Below, piece after piece: positions 9,031 through 16,002 of a stretch of DNA of 64,000 nucleotides. Position 1 is the stretch's first letter. Each line of letters opens with the position of its first letter. The DNA is taken from positions 1,488,001 to 1,552,000 of the forward strand of contig JBCBSM010000001.1 in NCBI GenBank assembly GCA_039819165.1, given 5' to 3'. The stretch is from Planctomycetota bacterium. Its GTDB lineage: Bacteria; Planctomycetota; Phycisphaerae; Phycisphaerales; UBA1924. The notes beneath the pieces are model-generated. The model did not search any database, was not told the origin of the DNA, and was given only the letters and a program-made list of their open reading frames with translations. The position numbers were made by a program, and so were the translations under genes.

Positions 9031-10425
9031 TCAGGGCGTGCCGGCCGGCTGCGTCGCGTCGGCGGGGGTGGCCCGCATGTCGGCCCAGGTCATCGGCCGC
9101 GTCTTTGCGAGGCCGCGCGTGGCGTTGAGCACCGGGTCGACCAGGCCGGCGGGCAGCCCCCGCACGATGGCGACGCGGTCGTCCTTGCGGGAGATCGTGG
9201 TCGTGTCGCCCTCGCCGCCCATCTGCGCCGTGGCCCAGCCCGCGGCATCCTCGAGCGCCCGGGGCCGCCGCTCGTCGGCCTCGAACCGCCGGCCGTCGGC
9301 GTAGCGGTACTCGTCGGCGAACTGCTGTGCGTCCTCGTTGCTGTCCCAGACCGTCAGCCACGCCAGCGCAAGGCGACCGTCCTGGTGCTCGAAGACCGCG
9401 AAGCGGTCGCCGTCCCAGCCCTCGGCCGCCCGGATCGCGTCGGGCGAGCCGCCTAGCAGCACGCGGATCTGGAACTCGCCGAGCGTGTTGGTGCCCAGGT
9501 TGATCCAGCCGAACTCGCCCAGGCCGAAATCGGGCAGCTCGATGGCCGTGGGCACATCGCGTTGCTCACCCAGGTACTTCTCGATGTGCATCACCTGCTC
9601 GGTGGACAGCGGCGGATCGGCGAAGGCCGCGTCGACCGCCTCCATGCCGCCCCGCTGCGCCATGGTCGCGATCAGGCGATAGCCGTTCGAGTACGGGAAG
9701 ATGAGCGACTCCCGGAGGATCGGCGGCATGGCCGCGGCCTCGGGGCCGACCATGCCGGTGGCGCCCATCAACGCCGCCATCGCGGCGGGATCCTGCTCGA
9801 GCACCGCCTCCAGGTCGCCGGTCATGGCGGCGGTGCCGATGAGCGTGGCGTCGCCCTCGATGAGCGCCGCCAGCGCCAGCCGCAGATCGTCGTTGTCCAT
9901 GCTGGTGCCCAGCAGCTCGTCGAGGCCGTGGGTCTGGTCCTGGAGCGCGTGCGTGAACTCGTGCGTCAGGATGTTGGCCATCATGGGCTCCATGATGCCC
10001 GCGACGCCGTCCGCGCCGCCCATCATGCCGCCGAGCATGTCCCCCAGGAACTGCTCGAGGTCATCTGGAATCACGATCCGCTGGCCGTGCGGGTCGTAGA
10101 AGCCACCCGCCTGCGAGACGACCAGTTCGAGCATGTCGCCCAGCACGTCCGAATCCCGCGGCACGAGGTCGAAGGCCTTGTACGAGCGATCGATGCGGAT
10201 CCGCCACGCCTCGGGATACTGGCGGTCGACCATCTCGAGCAGCTCGGCCCCGATGCTCTCGCGGCTGATGAACTCCACCGGCACGTCGCGCGTGAAACCG
10301 AGGCCGCGCATCTGCGGCGCCCGATCGCGGGCCTCTTCGGTCCACCGCTGCAGGTCGTCCTGCGCGGCCGCGGGCATAGCCGCGCAACCGATCGGGATCG
10401 CGGCAAGAGCAAGCATCGTGCGCAT
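9031..10425 (-). CDS. Secreted putative zinc metallopeptidase (HEFTH)
   Basis: 464 residues. A signal peptide of about 21 residues (AMPAAAQ) is followed by a mature domain with LTHEFTHALQDQ (about residues 155-166), an HExxH zinc site, and EGDATL about 25 residues later, whose Glu can be the third zinc ligand (gluzincin arrangement). A Met/Gly-rich loop (LGGMMGGADG) precedes the active site. I do not recognise a precise family; the second half (about 250-464) has no known motif. A secreted or periplasmic peptidase is the best reading. A ribosome site (AAAGGA) precedes the ATG. Confidence 0.7.
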   Translation of the reverse strand: MRTMLALAAIPIGCAAMPAAAQDDLQRWTEEARDRAPQMRGLGFTRDVPVEFISRESIGAELLEMVDRQYPEAWRIRIDRSYKAFDLVPRDSDVLGDMLELVVSQAGGFYDPHGQRIVIPDDLEQFLGDMLGGMMGGADGVAGIMEPMMANILTHEFTHALQDQTHGLDELLGTSMDNDDLRLALAALIEGDATLIGTAAMTGDLEAVLEQDPAAMAALMGATGMVGPEAAAMPPILRESLIFPYSNGYRLIATMAQRGGMEAVDAAFADPPLSTEQVMHIEKYLGEQRDVPTAIELPDFGLGEFGWINLGTNTLGEFQIRVLLGGSPDAIRAAEGWDGDRFAVFEHQDGRLALAWLTVWDSNEDAQQFADEYRYADGRRFEADERRPRALEDAAGWATAQMGGEGDTTTISRKDDRVAIVRGLPAGLVDPVLNATRGLAKTRPMTWADMRATPADATQPAGTP

Positions 10426-10440
10426 GATGGCGGTCCTTTC

Positions 10441-11628
10441 TCAGGCCCCGGTATACAGCTCGCGCAGCACCGAGATGCCGCGATCGATCGTGGATTCGCT
10501 GGCCGCGAAGCTCAGCCGGAAGTGCGTGTCGCGGTCCGAGAAGAAATCGCCGGGGATCACCAGCAGGCTCCGCTCGATCGCTCGCTCGACGAAGGCGGTC
10601 CCGGTCATGCCCTCGGGCACCCTCGGGAACAGGTAGAACGCGCCGCCCGGGGAGCGGACCTCGGTCCACCGGCTGATTTCGTCGACCAGCCGATCCCGCC
10701 GCTGGCGGTATTGCTCGACGATCGGCGCCATGTCGACGCCCATGGCCGCGATGCAGCCGTGCTGCGCGATCGACGGCGCGCACACGTAGGTGTACTGCTG
10801 GAACTTGGCGATCTGCTGGACGATCTCGGCCGGGCCCGCGGCGTAGCCCATCCGCCAGCCCGTGACGCCATAGGTCTTTCCAAACCCGCGGATGATGAGC
10901 ACGTCGTTCTCGGCATCCTCGAACCGCGCGGGGGAGGCGCACCGACCGCGATGCCGTCCATCCGCGTCGGGGCGGACCGTCCGGTCGGCCTGCGCGTCCG
11001 CGAACGTGAACTCGTCGTAGATCTCGTCGCTGATCAGCAGCACGTTCCGCCGCCGGCAGAGGTCGAGCAGCTCGCGGCACTCGTCCTTGCTGCCCACCAC
11101 GCCGCACGGATTCGACGGCGCGTTGTAGAGCACCAGCTTGGTCCGCTCGGTGATCAGCGGCTCGACGCGCTCGGCCGTCATGCGGAAGTCGGGGTAGGTG
11201 TCGCAGCGGACGGCCCTGCCGCCGCACATCGTCGCGGCGTGGGGGTACATCACGAAGTAGGGATCGGGGATGATGGCCTCGTCGCCCGGCCCGAGCAGCG
11301 CCAGGAAGGCCAGGAAGAGTGCGCCGGACGTCCCGCTGGTAATCAGCAGTTCGGCGTCGCCCGCGAAGGACCAGCCCAGGTCCACCGCGAGCCACTCGAG
11401 GATGGCCTCGCGCAGCTCGGGTACGCCCGTCGTCGGGGTATATCCGTTCTGGTCGTGCTCGATGGCCTCGATCGCGGCCCGCTTGATGGGCTCGGGCACC
11501 GGGAAGTCGGGCTGGCCGATCGAGAGGTTGATCGGATCGTCGAGCTGCGCCCCGAGCTGGAAGATGCGACGGATGCCCGAGGCATCGACGCTGCGGGCGC
11601 GGTCCGAGATCAGCCGGGCGACATCCAT
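10441..11628 (-). CDS. Class I/II PLP-dependent aminotransferase
   Basis: 395 residues, normal size for fold-type I aminotransferases. Visible motifs are NLSIGQPDFPVPEP near the N-terminus, YTPTTGVPELREAI, NAPSNPCG (substrate carboxylate and PLP contact), ISDEIYDEF (Asp/Tyr PLP contacts) and RGFGKTYGVTGWRMG with the Schiff-base Lys. It transfers an amino group between an amino acid and a 2-oxo acid; the substrate cannot be read, aspartate or an aromatic amino acid being possible. Between the PLP Asp and the catalytic Lys there is an Arg-rich loop (RHRGRCASPARFEDAE). It is 15 bp upstream of the peptidase gene on the same strand. Confidence 0.9.
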   Translation of the reverse strand: MDVARLISDRARSVDASGIRRIFQLGAQLDDPINLSIGQPDFPVPEPIKRAAIEAIEHDQNGYTPTTGVPELREAILEWLAVDLGWSFAGDAELLITSGTSGALFLAFLALLGPGDEAIIPDPYFVMYPHAATMCGGRAVRCDTYPDFRMTAERVEPLITERTKLVLYNAPSNPCGVVGSKDECRELLDLCRRRNVLLISDEIYDEFTFADAQADRTVRPDADGRHRGRCASPARFEDAENDVLIIRGFGKTYGVTGWRMGYAAGPAEIVQQIAKFQQYTYVCAPSIAQHGCIAAMGVDMAPIVEQYRQRRDRLVDEISRWTEVRSPGGAFYLFPRVPEGMTGTAFVERAIERSLLVIPGDFFSDRDTHFRLSFAASESTIDRGISVLRELYTGA

Positions 11629-11677
11629 GCCCGATCCTTAGCGCTCTCGCAGGGTCGATCGCGGCCGAAGAGGGGGA

Positions 11678-11830
11678 TCAGGTGCGGACCTTGGGCAGCC
11701 CGAGGGCGTGCTTGTCGTCCTTGGTCATCTTCTTCTGGGCCAGCAGCCTGGCCACCCGCTCGGCCCGGGTCAGCACGGACCGCTTCTGGACCAGGGCGCC
11801 GCCGGTGCGGAGGGAACTGTGGAGGCTCAT
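11678..11830 (-). CDS. Small basic protein of PVC bacteria
   Basis: 50 residues starting MSLHSSLRTGG, then VLTRAERVARL and a C-terminal GLPKVRT. This matches my memory of a short conserved basic protein in Planctomycetes, Verrucomicrobia and Chlamydiae, thought to be ribosome- or RNA-associated but not assigned an enzyme function. The ATG at 11830 has AGGAG 9 nt upstream; a longer reading from 11947 would add 39 unrelated residues and is rejected. It stands between the SPOR-like gene and the aminotransferase on the same strand. Confidence 0.7.
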   Translation of the reverse strand: MSLHSSLRTGGALVQKRSVLTRAERVARLLAQKKMTKDDKHALGLPKVRT

Positions 11831-11952
11831 GGGCTCGCTCCTGCTCGAAAAGCCGCGCTGCGGCAAGGGCCGTGATGGTAGCATGGATGCCGCCTGGGGG
11901 CCAGAACGCGGGCGTCTGCCGGGCCCTTCTGGGGGTCCGCAGCACACGGCCG

Positions 11953-12972
11953 CTAGGGGCGGTACCGGGCCCAGAACGGGTCGCGGAGGTCGTAGGAGCC
12001 GCCCGCTTCATCGGGGGCGGCCGCCAGCAGCCGCCGGACCCGCTGCTCGTGCTCGTTGCGTTCTTGGAGCGTCGAGCGGAAGCGCTCGCCCGGGACCCCA
12101 AGCGAGCTGTACAGCCCGAAGCGGCCCCGGCCCTCGTCGATCGCCATCGCGGGCACGCCGCTGCGGGCCAGGTGCTCGGCCAGCCCCACCGCCCGCTCGC
12201 GGGCCATGCCCGAGGCGAGCTTCAGGTAGTTGTGGTCCGGCTTGCGGACGTCGACCAGCACCGAGGGCGCCGACGCCCGCGAACCGTCCGCCGGGTCCGA
12301 TCCGGCGGCCGGGGGCTCGATCCGGGTGCGCTCCGCGGCCCGCGGGGGCTCCGCGGACCGGGTTGGATCCACGGGTATCGCACCGCCGCGGGTCGGATCG
12401 GCGATGGTCCCGCTCGCGGACTCGGGTGTTCGTTCGGCCCCCGGAGCCCCTTCGTCGACCTGGAGCGGATCGAGCAGCGGCTGCGGCGTGGCGCCGGCGG
12501 TGTCCAGGCGGGCGAATCTCTGCTCGGCGTGGTCCTTGCCGAGTTGGTAGGCCAGCGTCCACACCCCGATGACCAGGATGGCCAGCACCGTGACGCCGAC
12601 GTAGACGCTCACCAGCGGGATCTGCACGGCCCGCTTGGGATGCAGCGAGGACCAGTCGGCCTGCTCGCCGGCCGTCGCGCTCGTGTTGGTGCGGTCTCGC
12701 GGCCGGGGGGCCGCCGGCTTGCGCCTGGGCGCCGCGCGCTTGGGCCTGGGCCTGGTGGGCGGGGCCGCCTTGCTCGCGGCGGCGTCGCCCGCTCCGGACG
12801 CCTCTCCCCGACCGCTCGACGGCGGTCCGCCGGGCGTCGGCGTCGAGCGGCCCGGGCCCGAGGCCGGCGGCCCGGATGCGGGCGATCCGGATGCGGGCGA
12901 TCCGGATGCCGGCTCGCGGCCGTGATCGGAGGCCTGGAGCAATTCGAAGAGGGGTGGGCGGCGGCTCGCCAT
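11953..12972 (-). CDS. Single-pass membrane protein with SPOR-like C-terminal domain
   Basis: 339 residues from the ATG at 12972. The N-terminal 115 residues are a Pro/Ala/Ser- and Arg/Lys-rich cytoplasmic region containing GSPAS repeats. One membrane helix follows (about 125-150, VSVYVGVTVLAILVIGVW), then a Pro-rich linker, and from about residue 240 an alpha/beta domain (VLVDVRKPDHNYLKLAS...RFGLYSSLGV) resembling SPOR domains, which bind denuded peptidoglycan at division sites. The SPOR call is tentative. The gene is divergent from nuoI with 160 bp between starts; TAGACT lies 7 nt before the ATG. Confidence 0.6.
   Translation of the reverse strand: MASRRPPLFELLQASDHGREPASGSPASGSPASGPPASGPGRSTPTPGGPPSSGRGEASGAGDAAASKAAPPTRPRPKRAAPRRKPAAPRPRDRTNTSATAGEQADWSSLHPKRAVQIPLVSVYVGVTVLAILVIGVWTLAYQLGKDHAEQRFARLDTAGATPQPLLDPLQVDEGAPGAERTPESASGTIADPTRGGAIPVDPTRSAEPPRAAERTRIEPPAAGSDPADGSRASAPSVLVDVRKPDHNYLKLASGMARERAVGLAEHLARSGVPAMAIDEGRGRFGLYSSLGVPGERFRSTLQERNEHEQRVRRLLAAAPDEAGGSYDLRDPFWARYRP
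12875..12913. repeat. 15-bp tandem repeat inside the SPOR-like gene
   Basis: Two perfect copies of GATGCGGGCGATCCG (12875-12889 and 12890-12904) and a partial third. Read on the minus strand they encode 5-residue GSPAS units in the disordered N-terminal region. Confidence 0.8.
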
Positions 12973-12979
12973 GGCTACC

Positions 12980-12985
12980 AGTCTA
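12980..12985 (-). promoter_or_regulatory. Putative -10 box for leaderless SPOR-like gene
   Basis: On the minus strand TAGACT lies 7 nt before the ATG at 12972. No ribosome site is visible. Confidence 0.4.
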
Positions 12986-13117
12986 TCTCGGCTTTTCGGG
13001 GCATCGGCCATTCGGTACGGGCCGTCGGGGCCCCCGGTGGCATGCCGACCTCCCCTTCGGCCGGCGGACCTCCCAGCGGAATGTGGCCCCCACGGTGGGC
13101 TCAATCGGCCTTCCCGC

Positions 13118-13123
13118 TATCAT
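13118..13123 (+). promoter_or_regulatory. Putative -10 box for nuoI
   Basis: TATCAT lies 9 nt before the ATG at 13133. The leader would be only a few nucleotides, and there is no Shine-Dalgarno. Confidence 0.35.
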
Positions 13124-13132
13124 CGGACCCAA

Positions 13133-13696
13133 ATGGCCATCCGCGACGAGGACATCATCCGGCTCTCGCCGCCGCCCGTCTCCGACGCGGAGCGGCTGTA
13201 CCTCCGCGAGGTGGTCACGGGCTTCGGCACGACGGTGCGGCACCTGATCACCAGCTTCGGCCAGGGCAAGGTCTTCCCCGGCAAGAACACCAGCCGGGCC
13301 ATGCAGTACCCCGAGGAGCGGCGGGAGCACCTGCCCGTGGAGGAGGGCGGCCAGAACGCCAGCAACTTCCGCGGCGTGCACCGCCTGAATCGCGACGAGG
13401 AAGGCCGCGTCAAGTGCGTGGCCTGCATGATGTGCCCAACGATCTGCCCGGCCAACTGCATCCACATCGTGGCCGAAGAGAGCCCGTGGGACGACCGCGA
13501 GAAGTACCCCAAGAAGTTCGAGATCGACGAACTGAGGTGCATCTTCTGCGGAATGTGCGAGGAGGCCTGCCCGGTGGACGCCATCGAGCTGACCACCGAG
13601 TACGACATCGTCGGCGAGAGCCGCCAGCAGATGATCTTCGACAAGGAGCGGCTGCTGCACGTCTACGACGTGACGATCGGCAAGAAGCCGATGTGA
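13133..13696 (+). CDS. nuoI: NuoI-type 2x[4Fe-4S] ferredoxin subunit
   Basis: 187 residues. Two cluster motifs are clear: CVACMMCPTICPANC (about 98-112) and CIFCGMCEEACPVDA (about 137-151), each CxxCxxCxxxC followed by P, with the spacing of complex I subunit NuoI. GFGTTVRHLITSFGQGK near the N-terminus matches the amphipathic region that holds NuoI on the membrane arm. It would pass electrons through clusters N6a and N6b toward quinone. No other nuo gene is within the window, so either the operon is scattered or this serves another oxidoreductase. It is divergent from the SPOR-like gene. Confidence 0.85.
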   Translation: MAIRDEDIIRLSPPPVSDAERLYLREVVTGFGTTVRHLITSFGQGKVFPGKNTSRAMQYPEERREHLPVEEGGQNASNFRGVHRLNRDEEGRVKCVACMMCPTICPANCIHIVAEESPWDDREKYPKKFEIDELRCIFCGMCEEACPVDAIELTTEYDIVGESRQQMIFDKERLLHVYDVTIGKKPM

Positions 13697-13969
13697 TCCG
13701 GCCCTCCGGAGCGCAAGATGCTGCCAGCGCAGGCCTTGCGCGTCTTGATTGAGAATCAAATATCACAATATGTCAATCTGGGTTGATTTCGGCCCATTTC
13801 ATGCAGGCCGAGGCGAGCCCGGCGTACAGAATTTCTCGTCCAGACTGCCAAAAAGCGCTGGATTTCCTCGCCAAGATCCCGCTATGCTTCACACTGAGGA
13901 GACGGCGGATTCGCTCCACTCGTGTGGCGATGCGCCAAGAGATGTAGACACGAGCGAGGAGATGAGGAG
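13697..13969. promoter_or_regulatory. AT-rich spacer with inverted repeats before a PEP-CTERM-like gene
   Basis: 273 bp with clearly lower GC than its surroundings. It contains a 7-bp inverted repeat GCGCAAG...CTTGCGC (13711-13717 and 13735-13741) and a perfect TTGATT-GAG-AATCAA palindrome (13745-13759). TTGATT followed after 17 nt by AATATG (13768) could also be a promoter, in which case the palindrome would overlap its -35 element. No coding region is supported. Confidence 0.45.
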
Positions 13970-14620
13970 ATGACTCGCTTTTTGGTTCCTGCCATGGCCC
14001 TGGCGGCATCAGCTGGCGCCGCACAGGCCCAGGTCATCCTGACCTTCGGTTTCACCGACGTGAACGGCTCGTTCTCGACCGCGGACATGACGTTCAGCGG
14101 CGATTCGGTTGGCCTCACGTCCGGCGACGTCACGCGTGTTGCCGCTCCGGCCGCGACGGCTCTGTACGAGCCGGGATTCGTGGGTGGCACCGCCGACTTC
14201 AGCCTGGATATCGACGTCATGCTGAGTTCGGCCACCACGGCCGACGGCAACGGCTCGTTCACCATCACGGATGCCGACGGCGACACGATCACCGGCGACA
14301 TCGATGGCGAGTTCACCACGCCCGGCTTCGGCGTCGTGTTCTTCAACGGCCTGCTCTCGAACGTGTCGGTGAATGACCTCGGCGCGGTCGACGGCCAGTT
14401 CGACGGCCCCTCGGGCGGCGCGTTCGCCTCGGACCTGCCCGGCGAGGCGCCCTACGACGGCGCCCTAGTGCAGTTGTTCATCGGCGACACCCCCGGCTTC
14501 TTCGACACCGACTTCACGGGCATCTCGACGCAGGTCGACGGCATCATCGTGCCGGCGCCGGCCTCGGTCGCCCTGATCGGCCTCGGTGCCGCCGGCCTGC
14601 TCGGCCGCCGTCGCCGCTAG
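13970..14620 (+). CDS. Secreted PEP-CTERM-like protein
   Basis: 216 residues. The ATG is preceded by GAGGAG. The signal peptide ends AAQAQ (about residue 20). The mature part is acidic, Gly/Ser/Thr-rich and beta-prone (TDADGDTITGDIDGEF), and the tail is VPAPASVALIGLGAAGLLGRRRR, a PEP-CTERM-like sorting signal with VPAP. It is not obviously related to the 6-8 kb array apart from the tail. The function is unknown; an exported surface or matrix protein is inferred. A strong terminator follows. Confidence 0.8.
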   Translation: MTRFLVPAMALAASAGAAQAQVILTFGFTDVNGSFSTADMTFSGDSVGLTSGDVTRVAAPAATALYEPGFVGGTADFSLDIDVMLSSATTADGNGSFTITDADGDTITGDIDGEFTTPGFGVVFFNGLLSNVSVNDLGAVDGQFDGPSGGAFASDLPGEAPYDGALVQLFIGDTPGFFDTDFTGISTQVDGIIVPAPASVALIGLGAAGLLGRRRR

Positions 14621-14660
14621 ATCTCCTCGGGCACAGACGCCCGGTCCGCCGAATCCTCAG

Positions 14661-14684
14661 CACCCCCGCTCCAGGGGGTGTTTT
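14661..14684 (+). terminator. Rho-independent terminator
   Basis: Perfect 7-bp stem CACCCCC/GGGGGTG (14661-14667 and 14674-14680) with a 6-nt loop, followed by TTTT. It lies 40 bp after the PEP-CTERM-like gene and before the convergent pyrF. Confidence 0.85.
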
Positions 14685-14721
14685 GCTGCGCGCACGCGGC
14701 GCGACGTCTCGAGCCTCCGCG

Positions 14722-15591
14722 CTAGGTGGAGTTCGAGGCTCGCGCGCTGATCGCGGCGGCGAGCGATTCGTTCATCCCGGCCGCCGCCCGCGCGACCGCG
14801 TCCGTCCACGCCTCGCCGGGAGCGGTGTCTGGATAGATGATCGATCGGCTCGCCGTTGGCAGCAGCCTCGGGTCGGGTCCGGGCGCCGCAAATCGGAGCG
14901 CGTCGGCGATCGACCCGCCCTGCGCACCGACGCCCGGCAGCAGGAAGATCTGCTCGGGCATTCGGCCGCGGAGGGTCTCGGCTTCCTGTGCCTGCGTCGC
15001 CCCCACCACCGCGTGGACGCCGCCGCGGGTGTGGCCAAGCTCCGCAACGAGTTCGGCGACGTGACCGGCCACGGTCCCACCGTCCCGCAGCGGGGCGGCC
15101 TGGATCGCCGCCGAATCGGGGTTGCTCGTCCGCACGAGCACGAACACCGAGAGCCCCGCGTCGAGGTAGGGCACGATGGCCGCCATGCCCAGGTAGGGCT
15201 GCACGGTGATGGCGTGCGCCCCAAGGCTCGAGGCGGCCTCGGCGTAGTGGCGAGCCGACACGTCGATGTCGCCCCGCTTGGCGTCGAGCAGGACGGCCAG
15301 CCCGGCGTCGTGGGCGTGAGCGACGCATCGCTCGAGGACGGCCACGCCCCGCGAGCCGAACCGCTCGAAGCAGGCCGACTGCGGCTTGATGGCGGCGGCG
15401 TGCGGAGCCACGGCCTCGACCACGCCGCGGCAGAAGGCCTCGATGGCCTCGGTCCCGGATGTGTCGGCGACCGCTGCCGGCAGCCGATCGGGCACGGGAT
15501 CCAGCCCGACGCACAGGGGCGCTCCGCACCGCCGTACCGCGGCGTGCAGGACGGCTTCGAATCCACCGGCGGCGCTATCGTCTTCGTGCAT
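14722..15591 (-). CDS. pyrF: Orotidine 5'-phosphate decarboxylase (long type)
   Basis: 289 residues, the size of the type-2 (mycobacterial-type) enzyme. Motifs: LCVGLDPVPDRLP near the N-terminus, IKPQSACFERFG, the catalytic VLLDAKRGDID (Lys/Asp network, about residues 103-113), TVQPYLG, VRTSNP and PGVGAQGG near the phosphate site. It converts OMP to UMP in pyrimidine synthesis; pyrC of the same pathway lies 5 kb away. The ATG at 15591 was chosen because it starts just before the domain, although its ribosome site is weak. Confidence 0.92.
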   Translation of the reverse strand: MHEDDSAAGGFEAVLHAAVRRCGAPLCVGLDPVPDRLPAAVADTSGTEAIEAFCRGVVEAVAPHAAAIKPQSACFERFGSRGVAVLERCVAHAHDAGLAVLLDAKRGDIDVSARHYAEAASSLGAHAITVQPYLGMAAIVPYLDAGLSVFVLVRTSNPDSAAIQAAPLRDGGTVAGHVAELVAELGHTRGGVHAVVGATQAQEAETLRGRMPEQIFLLPGVGAQGGSIADALRFAAPGPDPRLLPTASRSIIYPDTAPGEAWTDAVARAAAGMNESLAAAISARASNST

Positions 15592-15642
15592 CCAGCTGCG
15601 ACGATAGCGCGCACGGCCGAGCGGATGCACCGCCAAAGACGC

Positions 15643-16002
15643 ATGCCTAGTTCCCCCGACAGCGAGCCCCACCCCCGCGCGCTCGATCTCGATCGCCGCC
15701 GCGGGCTGAGCGTGACGTGGGCGGACGGCGGGACCGCGTTCTTCCCCATCGCCTACCTGCGGCGGATGTCGCCGTCGGCCGACATGAAGCAGCTCCGCGA
15801 GGACATGCGGACCAACCCCCTCACGGTGCTGCCGGCCGAGCGGGGCAGCGCGGACGGCTCGGGCGATCTCACCGCGACGGAGGCATCCCTCGTGGGCAAC
15901 TACGCGCTGCGGATCACATTCTCGGACGGGCACCGCACGGGCATCTACAGCTGGGACTACCTCCGCTCGATCGAGCCCGACGCCGATCGGGACGCCACGT
16001 GA
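15643..16002 (+). CDS. DUF971 / GBBH-like N-terminal domain protein
   Basis: 119 residues. RRGLSVTWADGGTAFFPIAYLR and a C-terminal RITFSDGHRTGIYSWDYLRS are the two characteristic halves of the small domain also found at the N-terminus of gamma-butyrobetaine hydroxylase, where it binds zinc or mediates contacts. Stand-alone versions are common next to Fe-S assembly genes; the biochemical role is not established. Its TGA overlaps the recG GTG start (15999-16002), indicating coupling. A start at 15625 would add 6 residues. Confidence 0.75.
   Translation: MPSSPDSEPHPRALDLDRRRGLSVTWADGGTAFFPIAYLRRMSPSADMKQLREDMRTNPLTVLPAERGSADGSGDLTATEASLVGNYALRITFSDGHRTGIYSWDYLRSIEPDADRDAT

Noticed and set aside
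10935-11000. Arg-rich loop in the aminotransferase as a sign of a frameshift
   Set aside because: PLP-binding motifs before and after it are in the same frame, so it is a loop variant rather than a break.
9562-13752. 1396-residue open frame on the plus strand
   Set aside because: It is antisense to the peptidase, aminotransferase and SPOR-like genes, is rich in His/Arg/Gly and has no recognisable domain. High GC leaves such frames open.
14683-15642. Upstream extension of the DUF971 gene
   Set aside because: It runs antisense through pyrF; the domain begins right after the ATG at 15643.
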